Below are positions 11,301 through 24,141 of a stretch of DNA of 64,000 bases, piece by piece (the stretch's first letter is position 1; every line of letters begins with the position of its first letter). A model generated the notes under the pieces. That model did not search any database. It was not told the origin of the DNA and saw only the letters and a program-made list of their open reading frames with translations. Origin of the DNA: Podocnemis expansa (lineage: Eukaryota > Chordata > Testudines > Podocnemididae); contig ML681963.1 of assembly GCA_007922195.1 (NCBI GenBank), positions 59,942,793 to 60,006,792 on the forward strand. Reading direction: 5' to 3'. A program made the translations under genes and the position numbers.

Positions 11301-14300
11301 TAGATAGAGATAGATTGGTTTCCAACATCTGAGAGGCCACTTTGGATTTTTTTTCTTTTTTATATTAAGCATTCAACACTGGAAGCATTATAATAGATAT
11401 TTGACAAAGCACAAAGTTCTCAAAATAGTGTTCTGTTTCTCCCTCTGTTTTATTTAAATGTCAATGAAAGTATGCTTTGTTGTTTGCAGACTTATTCTTT
11501 ATGTACATTAAGTCCCCAGATATATTTGCATATATGAGCTTTATAACATTGTACTCTTATATCCCTAAGGTTTATAACATGGTCTCAAAACCAGAAATAT
11601 AATACTATATTGTTCCATGATATGATGCCATGCTTAGATTTCTCCTTGTTTTAACAGAAATGAATTTACGGTGCTTCAGCAAGATGCCTTCAGAGGACCT
11701 AAATTTATTGCTATAGCAGCAACCGAAAAAGGGTAATGTGTTGAAAATTATACATGGATGTAGATTATTGGTGAAAATATTTGGCATCTGTATAGTTTTT
11801 TATCTGTATGTATAGATATATGTACTCATTTACAGTCATAGTCAAACTGTGTATAGCTGAGGGCTATATTTATTTTAATCTTGGGGACTGTGACAAGCTG
11901 AGCTTCACTTTAGGGCTTATGTTGTCACCAAAATCTCTTCACAAAAATGCAGCTGTATATCACAGCAGTTCATTCTTTTTGTATACAACAGCCATTTATG
12001 AAGTCTACATAATGGGTCCAATCCTGCTGAGTGCTGCACCTCCCAGTGACATCAAGAAGATCTGATGGCATCTGGCAGCTTGAAGACTGAGCTCTAAATT
12101 AACTCATACCTGCCAACTACAAGTAGGGATATGTACAGAAAGGGGGCAGGCTTTTAATTATGTTGAAAGACATAGGACTGAAAGAAATTTCTGGTGGGAC
12201 AGAATAAGGGTAAAGGATTTCCCTTCACTTTCGTGTCCCTTCTCCACTTGTCCACTCAAAAACTCCAAGGACAGTCATTCACGAATAGGGCTAGTTGGCA
12301 GCAGTGTATATTAACCTTCTTCAAAACTGTTTGGAAGAGCAGTGTGCAATACCTCACCATGTCCTCTCAAAGCACACTTCCTGCCCTTCAAGAGTTAACC
12401 TTTTCTAGAACATTTATTTCACCATCTCAGAAAGGAAAAAAACTGCAGAGCTGAGAGGCTGCAGATCACAAGGCCATTCTGATAGCCTCCTGTCCCCATG
12501 GCAACAGCAACGGCATTTATCAGTTCCTTATGAGAGCAGGCACAGCAAATCTGCATTGCACATGGCAGCCTTCCAGCCTTTCAAATGAAAGAGCACTTTG
12601 AATTGCTGCCAAGTGTGGAAGGAGCAGAGCTGTCAGGACTACTTAATGCTGGCAGTTTGTACTTGGGAGCCTTTCAGTTCCCAGAATCCTTCAGCTATGG
12701 CAGCCTGCCAGGTACTTAGCGGAAGCTAAAAACTAACCCACAGACCATTCACTGCAGTGCACTCAAAATTTTCCACATGTACCATGTCACAAGTGCAGAC
12801 TGTACAATGAAAGCAAACGCCTGCTGCTTGGGATTCTGATTTTATTAATAATCTAGGAAAAAGCAATTGCAGATTAGTTGGCTGACAGCAATACAGTATA
12901 GCCACTGTTTATGACTCTGTATGAGTGTGTCTCAAATGGATGTTTAATTCTTCAGAGAAAGGATCAGCTTCAGACAACTGGGACTGCTCAGCACACAGTT
13001 TGCATGCAGTACTGGAGTGTAGGAAGATCAGCAGTAGCAGAAAAAAAAGGTTATTTACAATAGAATATATTTTATATCCAGTGTCCCAAAGTGCTGAACA
13101 GTGAAAAGATGGAAAAGAACAACAAGTTGAGTAGTAGCTGGTAGATATTTTCTGCCTTTGCCTTGTGAATTTTGCTGACATTGTGAGAATCTCGGAAACT
13201 GGCTGATGAATGCAGCAAGCAGAGAGACACGGCTCTTGGTGGGCTTCCTTTCAATGGAGAGTTTTCATGAGAACTTTTTATTGTTTTGCATTACCCAAGG
13301 CACAAGGGCTTCTATTGGCAGAAGAAATAAATTGGCACGGTTTTGCTTTTTTTTAATCTGCACTGAGATCAAGGGCAAGGGCTTCATTTTCCAGCACTAG
13401 TCATAAGCCTTTAGCACAAATAGAATGAAAATTGTCTGTTGCTCAGGCAGTTGGACAGTGTTCAGGAAAACTATGTCTGGCACTAATTCCAAAGTGGAGG
13501 TTTGGTTCAATCTACCACCATTAATTTCAGTAAACTGTTTTCGCTAGTCTATCTTCCACTATTCAAGAGTTGTGTATTACCTTTTATTACATTGATTTTT
13601 TCAGGAGAGTAATGAAAACTACAGAGTACGTATGTATATGTGTATATGTATATAATTTTTACATTCCTATTTTTCACCTTTCCTTTTTTTGTTCTCTTAT
13701 TTTGCTTTTTTCTTATGCTCCTGATTTCCAAAAACATTCCATCATCGCAAACAGAAAATATAGTAAAAAATACCCCTGGGACCTAAGAGTGAAATGGAAA
13801 ACCCTGCAACAAACACATCTTCACAGATATAGGAACTTTACCACAGGACAAGAAAATTTGTGCTGCTTTCTCAGCTTGCAGCTATCTTGGGCTGCTGAAG
13901 ATTTGTCTTGATTCACCCAGGCAATACTATCTACAAGTAATACACCAATGCAGTTAATTTTGGCATTTGGTGTCCATTAGGAATTTTACCAGCTGTCTTT
14001 GGGGAAAAAAGCAATTTTTTTCTGTTTTCTTCCTATACCTCATCTTGATATAAGTCCAAATAAAAAGAAGAGTTCCTTTTCCACCTCACCCCTGAGTATT
14101 TCTACCCTTGTCTTGTGTCACTAAACATCCTTCTTTCAAGAACTCAGTGTTAATCAACATTTAAAATGGGGGGGGGGAGGGTGGACACAGTTTCACTTCT
14201 CTCAAATGGCCTGCTTCCAGAGTGAAAGAGAGGTTGTATTTTGTCGAATAACTTGAGAAAGATTTGAATTTTCTTGCTTGCTTGCCTCTTTTTCAAATTT

Positions 14301-15715
14301 GGCTTTCTCTCCTCCTTCCCACCTCCCACTTTTTTTTTTTTTTTTTAAACACAGTAAAGTTTTGTTCAGTTCTCAAGTGTTATTAATCACCAGTGGAGGC
14401 CAAAAGCAGGGATATTTTTCTTGGCAGCATGTTTTCATAAACAATCTGTGTGTAGGGTGGAGGGAAGGGGGAAGACTGTCTTGCTGGTAACTAAGCTAAT
14501 GTTTGGCAGATTCTTAACTGTCACGAAAGTGCAAGTCGCTATCGGTGGGAATAGCCTTTAAAAATAGAATGTTCCAATTCAGTAGGTTCATTATTGTTGG
14601 TTGTTTATGACATCCCCAATGTAAGATGAATATATGATCCATGGATAAAATAAAAATAACAGCAGTGGAGGATACCACCTCTGAACACTTCATAAAATGC
14701 ACTATCCAGCAGTCACTAGTCATTTGAAGACCAGACCGAATTAATTATAGTTGTCTTGCACTGTAAGGTTTGGCAAATGTCAGTGACCCAAAATCGAGAC
14801 TCACAGATGATTTTTAAAATCATAAATACAGCAGTATGAAAACTGGTTGGAATGGATATCACAGAGGAACTATGTATGCTTTCTAAGGAAAGAAATTGGA
14901 CCTTTGTGTGGTTTAGAAAAAAACATCATTTATTGTGCACACCCAGATCAGTGCTTGGCATCATCATTAACAGCACCAGAGTTTGTAGAGGAACCTGTTG
15001 TTAGTAAGCTCTGGCCTGTATTACTGAATGTTGTTTTGTGGGCAATAATGCAGATAATGGTTGTATGAGAAAAAGAGAAAGAACACAGCAATAAAACCAG
15101 CAGAGACAGCACATGGAAGGAAGGAAAATGTCACTTGAGAGAATGTAGCAATGCTACAGCATAAAAATAAATAAATCTTTGGCATCACTTACAAGAAAAA
15201 TAAAAGAACAAAAGTTCCTACCTAATAGACTGAAAACAAGTTCTTTACTTACAAGGAGACAGTAGCTGAAGAATTTTAACACAGAGACTAATCTGATGAG
15301 AATTTTAAACTGAAATGATAAATAGAAACATAGTTATTCTTTGTAACTAAGTGTTTTGATGATTTCTGGGAGTTTACAGAAGAAGACATTATTTTTTAAC
15401 TTTTTATTTGACAAAATTCTGGAATTCCCACCTAAAGCATTTGTGATTTGATTTCACTAACACGCTTCCCTGCGCAGTGTTAATCTTGTCATTGTTTTAT
15501 CACAGTAACTTCATTTTGAACTATTTTGTTTGGTTTTTACTTATAAGGGTGAATGTACGTAAATCACATTCCTGATATTTGTTTTCCTTCCTGTTTTTCT
15601 TTTTTTTCCCTTTAGCTGTAACTGCTACTTTGACCACAGAGGGAAATGCTAATACTGTAGGTGAGCTCCTATAAAAGAAATTTCTTGAGACTGCTGCATT
15701 GATTATGGGCAAAAA

Positions 15716-15881
15716 CAGGAACAGTGCTGGGGATTGTGGCACGCCCGCACAGCAGAGCGACACCGGCGCATACGAGTGATGTCATCAGGGGGACGCAACG
15801 GCGCTGTCCCCTTTTGGCGCCCCTCAAATGTCAGCGCCCCGCTGCAACGCAGGGGCTGCTTACTGTGTAGCACCGGCCCTG
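15716..15881. mobile_element. Short hAT-type element (CAGGGCCGGTGCTA family)
   Basis: The left end CAGGAACAGTGCTGG and the right end GTAGCACCGGCCCTG are imperfect inverted repeats. Flanks GGCAAAAA (15708-15715) and AGCAAAAT (15882-15889) agree at 6 of 8 positions, consistent with an aged 8-bp duplication. The insert is far richer in CpG than its surroundings. Confidence 0.7.
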
Positions 15882-18408
15882 AGCAAAATACTCCACAAAC
15901 AGAGCATAGTATCGAGGAAGATTTAAAAATATCCCTAGACTGACCATGTATAACCAGACCTCTTATTTTAGAAATGCACATGGTAGTTCATGGGGCCTAA
16001 CTATTACTAGTGAAGACTTGGGGCTGTACTGTATTGTATACCATTAAAATGTCCTGGTCAGCAATAATAAATAATAATACTCTTGCCTTGAGATTTATAC
16101 TGATTCCAATATTTTTGGAAGTTAATGCATAAGAATGGCATGGAACAGAGACCAATTAACTGGTTTTTATATAGGCACTATTAAATTTGTTTTTATAGCT
16201 TCATAATGGTGCACTGTACTCTCTGCTTCCTATATCTGCTAATTGTTTTCAGAAAGGTGCCTCCAAGTTTGTTTTCAAACAGTTTATATTTTCACTGGTC
16301 ATTTTGTTTCCTTCTTGAAAATTAAAACTTCACCTATGCTCTTAGTATTTTTGATAAATAAAGATGAAAAATAGGAAGACAGGGGAAGGGGTTATTGATC
16401 TCAGATTGTAAGGAGAAAATGGCAGATTTTGCTTCTGATGGTGAAAATTATATCCCCAGTCTCTGGGGCTACTAGCAGGTCATAAACTTCAGATAATCTA
16501 AAGAGAATGCTTAAAGCTGAATCTAAAGGGCAAGTGTGGATTGCTGATTCTGACTAGAAAGATATACACATGTATCATCAGTTCTTTGCTACTCTATCTG
16601 GTCCATCCTATTATTAAGCAATATACTGTATGATTTGTTTTGTTTTCTGATTTTTTGTTTGAACCAAATCAGACACCTTTATTGTTTGACTTCTTTCTTT
16701 TCCTCCTCCAAATCTAAATTTTAATTCCAGGATTATTTCAGAGCTAAGTAAGTATCAGACTTGTTTGGTGTAAATCCAAGAAGACTGATCTGGGTTCCAG
16801 TTGCCCTACCACTAATGTGGTAAAGGATGTGAAAGAAAGATGGGAGATGATCAACAAGACACCCTGGTACCATTCTAGGACAAAAGCAGCCATGGATTTT
16901 ATCTTTGTTACACTGCCACCATTCAATCTATTTTCCTTTAACAAAGTAGATTGATCCTGACAACCAGTTCCCTTGGAAAGTGCCATGGCATGGCATTTAT
17001 TTGCATTTACATTGCAGTTCTCTTCTTCAATCAGTACTCCTGATGCCACCAGTGCTGCTAGCTATATTGTTCTTATGCTGGCATTTCATCCCTAAGTGCT
17101 ACTTGCATAAGGGTACAGTTCATGCACATGATCAAAGTTTAAATAAAGGTTTAATCATTATGGAAAAACAAATGTATTGCCACAACTGTGTATCCCTTCA
17201 AGTAAAAGAAAAGGCCATTTGGTTGGGTCACAGATGCTAATCTTCAGCTTCTTTACAGACACATAAAGGGAGTTGACAGCACCTGTAAATGGTTTTCTGA
17301 GGCTAGATTATATATCTAAGGTGATGATTATTTACACCATCTATAAAGATTGCACTTGTAAACCGAGGAGTTTTCTTGTTACTCTGAGGTGTGCGTTACC
17401 AAAAAAGGGCTTAATAGAAGGATTCAGTGAACCAAGGCGCCAGGGTGAGGGGTGGTTCAAACCCAAAGCACTTTGTTGTCATTTCTTGAGTATGTATAAT
17501 CCTGGAAATGAAATACAGTCAGAATATCCTGGAGTTCTGCATTCCCAGACACTTAAGATGAAGGGGAAAACTTCAGGTCTCTCAATCTGAGTTTTTAAGG
17601 TGACCTTTTGCTATAGCCCAGTTCTCCTTCTCATATGAAGGTCAACATACAGCAGTAAAAAAGGGGTGAAGAAAAGCTGACCTTCTCATATGAATCAGAG
17701 AGGACACATGCTTGTTTAGTCAAGTAAAGTCATGTTAATGTTGAAATCTTGCAGCCTTCACTAAATCACGAAGGCTGTAAGCAGACACTTTAACTAGCTT
17801 TCCAGCTGCCTTGCTTGAATCTTACTTCTGTGAAACCTCTAACTTACCCACAATTTAGATATGAAATTCCTAAGTGTACAATCAACTGTCCCCTGAGATC
17901 ATCTCCTTCAGATAATTTGCATATATGAGATTCAGATAGTTCAAGAACTTCTATCTCTGTTGGTAACTCTGTACCTCTATTAGTACCAACATTTTTAAAA
18001 TAATCACTTTGTCAGAATTGATTCTCTTGTATTTTCTCTGCTCCTGCCACTGCTGTAACTTCTTTCCTGAGCGCGTCTTCAAGTTTTCTCTTTTAAAACT
18101 AAAGATTATATATATTGAATTAGCTTTGTCTTCTTTATAGCTTATTATGAGATACATTAAGATGTTTTAGACAATTGGACAGTGAATTAAGTATCAGTGA
18201 TTTGAAGGGAATACATTTAGTTGGAGAAATACGCTATCACCAAAGTGTGAAAGTTTAACAGAGTATAATATAAATTGACTGATTTTATATAGCTATTATA
18301 ATCAATATATAAAGCTGTAAATAGTTTACAATATAAATATGCCTGTGAATGGCATGTGTGTATATATAGCGGAAATGTGGCAGTATGCCACAGAAATCAA
18401 AATGGAAG
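15882..18408. other. Intergenic DNA, no gene seen
   Basis: The sequence is AT-rich with no domain-bearing frame and no recognised repeat. It ends where DIRS copy 2 begins. Confidence 0.6.
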
Positions 18409-18740
18409 GTTACTTACCTGTAAACGTTCTTCTTCGAGACAGACTGCTCACATACATTCTGGATTAGAGTATGTATGTGCAGCAGCACATGGTTGCCTGG
18501 AAGCTTTTTGCCCTAGCCTGCCCACATAGGGTCAGAGGCCAAAGCCCCCTCTGACCTGCACCCCTGTGCGGTATACAGGTGGCCCTGACCCTCCCCCCCT
18601 TCAGTTCCTTCTTTCTGCTAAACTCTGAAAAGTGGGGACAGAGGGAGTGTACGGAATCTGTGAGCAGCTCATCTCAAAGATGGACGTTTACAGGTAAGTA
18701 ACCTTCCGTTCTTCTTCAAGCACTGCTCACATCCATTCTA
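18409..18740. repeat. DIRS right terminal module with inverted ends (copy 2)
   Basis: The module opens with GGTTACTTACCTGTAAAC and closes with GTTTACAGGTAAGTAACC, inverted copies about 270 bp apart that extend on the inner side into GTTCTTCTTCGAGA and TCTCAAAGATGGAC. It then runs on to GCACTGCTCACATCCATTC. Two perfect splice-donor consensus strings (CAGGTAAGT) result, one on each strand, at 18412-18420 (minus) and 18691-18699 (plus). Confidence 0.8.
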
Positions 18741-18782
18741 GATTAGGTGACTTCCAAGCCATGCTTAGGATGGTGGGTGGAG

Positions 18783-20420
18783 TTAAGGTCTCCCTGCCTG
18801 TAAAACAGCTCTGCCCAGGGCAGCATTGTCTCTTGCCTGTTGGACAACTGCATAGAGGGATGAGCAGGTGTGTACTGAAGACCAGGTCACCGCTTTGCAG
18901 GTTTCCTGTACTGGCACCTGTGCAAGGAAGGCCATCGTGGACACTTGAGCTCTCGCTGAGTGGGCCTTGATTCTCCCTGAGAGTGGGGTGTTAGCTCTGT
19001 GATAGCAATCTTTAATGCAGCTTGTTGTCCATGATGAGATGTGTTGAAATGTTACCGCCTGGCCCTTCATGCTTTGGGTGGTTGCTGCAAAGAGTTGGGT
19101 TGTTTTGTGGAAGGAACTAGTCTAATCTAAATAAACAGTGAGAGCCCTTCTGACATCAAGGGTGTGCTATTTTCTCTGGTTTTCCATAACTTGAGGTAGA
19201 GCCATCCTTAGGGTAGGACAACCAGGGCGGCCGCCCAGGGCCCCATCCTTTGGGGGGGCCCTGCGGGGCCACACCGCTGACCCCCCATGCTGGGGACCAG
19301 GCAAGCCAGCCAAAAGGATGGCCTGATTCAGCACTGTCAGTCCAGCCACCTGCCCCCTTTCCCCCCACGAGCGCTGTTCTCGGCTCTGTGCTGGAGCAGC
19401 GGAGACGGGGTGGGAGGCAGCATGGAGCTGGTATCTCTGCCCCACCCCAGCCCAGCCGCGCTGCCTCCCGCCCCCTCCCCACTGCTCCGGCACAGAGCCC
19501 AGAGCAGTGCACATGGCTGGGGGCGGGGGGGCATGGACCGGCAGCACTGCACCATGATGCCCTTTTCGCCACTCACCCAGTCCCCGGCATGGGGGGTGGC
19601 AGCGCAGGAGTCTGCACCTCCCCTGGGCTGGCTGGCCCCACCCCCAGTGCTCAGGGGGTGGGGGGACCATGCAGAGGGTGATTTGCCTGGGGCCCCGCAC
19701 CCACCTAGGAACAGCCCTGACTTGAGGGTCTGGGAAGAACACTGGCAGGCAAATTTCCTGGTTAATGTGAAAGGGTGAGACCACCTTAGGGAGAAACACC
19801 AAGTGAGGGCGTAGTTGTACCTTGTCACTATTGAACACTGTGTATGGGGGTTCTGAAGATAGGGCTTTCAATTCTGAGACCCTTCTGGCTGATACGATGG
19901 CCACCAGAATTACCACTTTCCGGGATAGGACTAGAAGCAAGCATGATTGTAGGGGTCGTAGGGAGCTTTTGTGAGTCCCTCAAGTACCAGGTTTAGGATC
20001 AATAGTGGGGCTTATTCCCTGACCTGAGGATAGAGTCTCTCCAACCCTTTTATTAATCTTGCAGTGATGGGGGGAGAAGGGTGTTATACCTTTGAAGGAG
20101 TTATGGAAAGCTGAGATGGCTGCCAGATATACTCTAAGGGAGGGGAGTCGTAGGTTGCCCTCCTTCAGTTTGAGGAGGTAATCAAGAATGGTCTGGATTG
20201 GGTCGGACTCCAGGGGCACTTTCTGGACTGCGGCCCAGAGAGGGAAGCATTTCCACTTTGCCCCACAGGTTGCTCTTGTGGATGACTTTCTGCTCCTGAT
20301 CAGTATCTACTGGACCTTTGCAGAACAGGCTAGCTCATTAGGACTGAGCCATGCAGTCTCCATGCTGTTAGGTGTAAGGTGCGTAGGTCTGGGTGCTACA
20401 GGCAGCCAGAGTCCTGTGTA
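18783..20420 (-). pseudogene. DIRS tyrosine recombinase remnant (copy 2)
   Basis: The minus-strand pieces include ILDYLLKLKEGNLRLPSLRV and LAAISAFHNSF (core-binding part), then VSARRVSELKALSSEPPY with the first catalytic Arg. After the hAT-type insertion come KAHSARAQVSTMAFLAQV with the HxxR box and WSSVHTCSSLYAVV with the likely nucleophilic Tyr. The insertion 19197-19719 splits the catalytic part, and stops separate the pieces. In an intact element the protein would integrate circular cDNA. Confidence 0.8.
19197..19719. mobile_element. GC-rich hAT-type element, family B
   Basis: The left end TAGAGCCATCCTTAGG and the right end CCTAGGAACAGCCCTG form imperfect inverted repeats. A perfect 8-bp duplication ACTTGAGG flanks it (19189-19196 and 19720-19727). 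It interrupts the DIRS recombinase. Long open frames inside, on both strands, reflect high GC only. The element at 48839-49336 belongs to the same family. Confidence 0.93.
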
Positions 20421-20881
20421 AGAAGGTCTGCCCTCAAAGGCAGCATTATGGGCGAAGCTATTGATAAATTGAAGAGTGTGCTGAACCATGGTTGACATGG
20501 CCATGCTGGGGCTACCATCATTACATTCACCCCATCCCTCTTGATCTTCAGTAGGGTCCTGTGGATCAGTGGGATGGATGGGGAAGGTGTAGAGCAACGG
20601 GCCTTCCCAGCTTGTCAGGAGGGCGTCTGATGAGAGCCCTTGTCTCTGACCCTGAGGGAGCAGAACAGGATGAATTTGCAGTTCTCTCATGAGGCTGTGA
20701 GACCTATGTGGGGGGGGGGGTCCCCCGCCTGTCAAAGAGAAGGTTCACCACCTCAGGGTGTAGGGAACACTCGTGTTGAGGAAGGAAAGACCTGCTGAGC
20801 TTGTCTGCTTGGGAGTTGTTCACCCCGGGGAGCTGGGTGGCTACCAAGTGAAAAATGTACATAAGAGCCAGTTCCCATAAG

Positions 20882-21756
20882 TAGGGGTGCCGCTGGCACT
20901 GGGCACATGGGGCCTGTGCCCCAAATCTCCCTGTCAGGGCCCTGAATGAAATTTCGTCTGCCTGGGAGGGCAGAACTAAGGTGCTCTTGATCGGCTGGAG
21001 GGCAGGCAGGATTTGGCAGGCCCTGGGTCCTGAGAGTTGTGAAGCCAGGGATGGAAGGGGCGGCAGGCCCTGGGTCCGGCTGTTGGCAAGGCCTGGATCG
21101 GCCAGTCGGGGTGGGGGATGTGGCAGGCTCCAGATCGGGTGGATGGAGAGGCTGGAGATTGGCTGCGGTTGTGGGGGGGTAGGCAGACCGTGGGTCCTGG
21201 CAGTGAGGCCGGGAATGGCCGGGTGAAGGGAGTGCAGCAGGCTCCAGGTCAGGCTGGCAGCAGGAATGGGTTGGGCTGCCACTGAGGTTGGGGATTGGCT
21301 GTGGGGGGGAGGGGGCAGGGCTCAGATCGGGCCTAGGTCGAACGTGGCCAGGAGGGAGGGCAAGCCCTGGATTGGGCCCAGGTGAGAACTGGCTGGGGGG
21401 GCAGGCACCCAGGTTGGGTGGGGCTGGCAGTGGGGCCGAGTATCAGCTGCGAAGGGGAGGCCCTAAGTCAGGCTGGGCCGTTGGCGCAGCCAGGGATCAG
21501 CGGAGGGGGGAAGGAGGTGGCAGGTCGTGTTTCAGGATGGCATTGCGGCCGGGGATCGGTTGGTGGGCAGGAGGCAGCAGACCGCTGGTCGGGCCAGCAT
21601 TGCTGCTAGGGATCAGCTGGGTTGGCTGGCAGGCCCCAGCTCAGGTCAGGGTGGTGGTGGGTGGAGCCTGGAGGGGGCAGGACTTGTGACAGGAGCCTGC
21701 AAGGGGTGGGACTTGGACCTGTGTCCCGAATATTTTTGCTACCAAGCAACACTCCT
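20882..21756. mobile_element. GC-rich hAT-type element, family A (long copy)
   Basis: The left end TAGGGGTGCCGCTGGCACTG matches the starts of the elements at 46478, 57462 and 63563; the right end is AACACTCCTG. Flanks CCCATAAG (20874-20881) and ACCATAAG (21757-21764) agree at 7 of 8 positions. At 875 bp it is the longest family A copy. Its middle is built of degenerate G-rich direct repeats with GGGATCAGCTGG-like and GGTTGGGG-like units. Confidence 0.88.
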
Positions 21757-22517
21757 GACCATAAGAGAGTCACCTCTCCACAGAGTGCAGGTGAGCAGGC
21801 TCCCCATGGCATTTGAGGTAGAACATGGCCACCATGTTGTCCTTTAAGACCTGTGCAGTTTTTCCTCTTACTTTGTCCAGAAACTTCCTGCATGCCACGT
21901 GTATCACTCTCAGTTCTTTCACATTTATGTAGAGGTTTATGTCTGTATGAGACCATGTTCCCTGAGTGGAGAGTCCCCCTGTGATGTGGGCTCCCCAATC
22001 TAGATCTGAAGCATCCGTGATCTGGGTAACTGAGGGGTTCTGAGCCTTGAATGTGATACCCCTGCAGGCAAAGTCTCGGTCCTGCCATATTAATAAAGGG
22101 TCCAAGACCCTGGCCGGGATGGTGACTATCCAATTCAATGGGTGGTGTTGGGGATGGAATACCTCCACTAATCATGTTTGCAATGGCCTCGAACAGAGGC
22201 ATGCCATTCGTATTACATAACTGGAGGCAGCCGTGCATCCTAACAGCTGGAGGAACTGCCTCACTGTTGTGGTAGGGGCTTGTTGTAGTTCTGAAATGAT
22301 GGTAGACATTGACTGAAATCTGTATGGGGCAGTGAGGCAGCTGGTGTCTTTGAGGCCAGCAGTGCCTCAATGAATTCTGTTTTTCTTGTTGGGGTCAGCT
22401 TTGACATTTCTAGGTTTAGGAGGAGACCTAACCTGCTGCACAGCCTTCGGATGGAGCTGATGCTGCACCAGACCTTGTCTTGCAATATGCCCCTTATCAA
22501 CGAATCATCCAGGTAAG

Positions 22518-23236
22518 CAGAGGTGGCCTTTGGCAATTGGGGGCCCTAGGTGAAGGCCCTTTATGGGCCCCCCTATGAACCCCCAATGCTGCCCTCACTG
22601 GGGCTCTGGGCCCACGTTGCTGCCCTAACTGCCTCCCTGGGGGGGGCAGGGGAGAAGTGGGGGCCATGGACCGCCAGGTCCAAAAGCTTTGCTGCTCGCT
22701 GGCCACTGTACCAGCCAGACCAGCCTCTCTCCAGCGGTAGCAGAGCAGTGCTCCCCGCCTATTCCCAGCCAACCACGCCTCCCCAGGGGGAGGAAGGAGA
22801 GCAGCTAATGTGGTGCTGCAGCTTGCCGGGAGTGGGGCCCCCTGGAGTGGCGCACTTCGAAGAGTTTTGGCCACTTCCAGGCCTCGGGTGTTCGGAGGCA
22901 AAGCAGCCCGAATTCTTTGGAGTGGGCCACTCCGGCAGGCCCACTCCCAGCAAGCTGCAGCGCCATGCTGGCAACTCTCCTCCCTCCCCCTGGGGAGGAG
23001 CGGCTGGCTGGGAGTAGGCAGTGAACACTGCTCCGCTGCCACTGGAGAGAGGCTGGTCTGGCTGGTACAGTGGCCAGCGAGCAGCAAAGCTTTTGGACCT
23101 GGCGGTCCATGGCTCCCGCTTCTCCCCCGCCCCATGAGCGCACAGGTAAGTGAAGCAGGTGGTGGCTATGGGGCCTCCTTACAGCTCGGGGGCCCTAGGC
23201 CATGGCCTGCTTTGCTTACCCCAAAAGCTGCCTCTG
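22518..23236. mobile_element. GC-rich hAT-type element with a long internal hairpin, family C
   Basis: The ends CAGAGGTGGCCTTTGG and CCAAAAGCTGCCTCTG are imperfect inverted repeats. A perfect 8-bp duplication CAGGTAAG flanks the element (22510-22517, 23237-23244). It sits beside the YLDD box of the DIRS RT. Most of the interior, about 22665-23115, is one long imperfect palindrome. Confidence 0.93.
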
Positions 23237-24141
23237 CAGGTAAGGAAAGATTCAGGCCCCTTGCCTTCTCAGGTGGGCAGCCATTGCTGCTATGCATTTT
23301 CTGAAAACCCTTGAAGCTAACAAGAGACAGAATGGGAGTGCTGTGAATTGGAAACATTCATTCCCTATTACAAATCGGAGGAACCTTCTGTTCCCTCCTT
23401 ACAGAGAAGTGAAAGTAAGCATTTTTTAAGTTGAGAGCCACAAACCAGTCCCTCAGGTTTAGCAAAGGAATAATTGGAGATAAGGAAACCATTTGGAACT
23501 TTATTTTTCAAATGAACTTGTTTAGGGCTCTGAGGTCCAAAATGAGTCCCAGGCCCCCTGCTCGCCTTTGGGATCAGGAAGTATCTGGAACAGAAACCCC
23601 TTCCCTTCTCCCTGGTGGGCACTGGCTCTATTGCCCCCAGTTCTAGGAGCTTTTGGCATTCCAGCTTGAGAAGTGGTTCATGAGAGGGTTTCCTGGTCTG
23701 CAGCTGAGGGGGTGGTTTTGGGGGAGGGGGGGGGGCTGGCCCTGAACTGTATGGCATACTCATGGGAAACTGTATCCAAATTTACTGGTCTGACATAATT
23801 TGGGCCCATCGGTGTCAGAAAGGGGCCAACTGGTTCCTGAAGGGACATGATGCAGTGGTGCAGGGGAAGTGGCGGCCCTCTGGTGAGGTGTCAAAACCTC
23901 TGCCTCTAGGTGGATGGTCGACCCCAACTGGCTTGGCATGCGGGTTGGTTGGAGCCCTGGGGCTGTGCTCCCCTTCCACTCCTATTTCTGTTCTAGTCTC
24001 TGCTCTGGTAGTGTCAGCGAGATGACTGGAAGGGGTGATGGTGGGGACCCTGCTGCTTCTGGTGATGCTGCTGCTGCTGCTGAGCCTGTGCTGGGCCCGA
24101 AAGGACCATCTGGCCATCTGTGGAGTGTACATGCCCAGTGA

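Larger units (their letters stand above)
7715..15715. other. Intergenic DNA with sparse old repeats
   Basis: I see no credible coding region here. A frame at 8015-8455 has no recognisable domain. Old SINE-like fragments lie at 9560-9660 and 11205-11300, a poly-G run at 10444-10470 and a GA microsatellite at 10884-10919. The rest is apparently single-copy. Confidence 0.6.
20704..23763 (-). pseudogene. DIRS reverse transcriptase / RNase H remnant (copy 2)
   Basis: On the minus strand the RT opens near 23690 with KLECQKLLELGAIEPVP and GFCSRYFLIPKASRG. It is split by the element at 22518-23236 just before the catalytic YLDDSLIRG box. RNase H follows at about 22060-21770 with ITDASDLDWGAHITGGLS, VKELRVIHVACRKF and LKDNMVAMFY. 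A second insertion (20882-21756) separates this from PGVNNSQADKLSRSF near 20800. Stops and frameshifts occur throughout. Confidence 0.8.

Noticed and set aside
19167..19940. Long minus-strand open frame of 257 codons
   Set aside because: It is a chance fusion of DIRS recombinase with a GC-rich family B element whose exact borders are set by the ACTTGAGG duplication.
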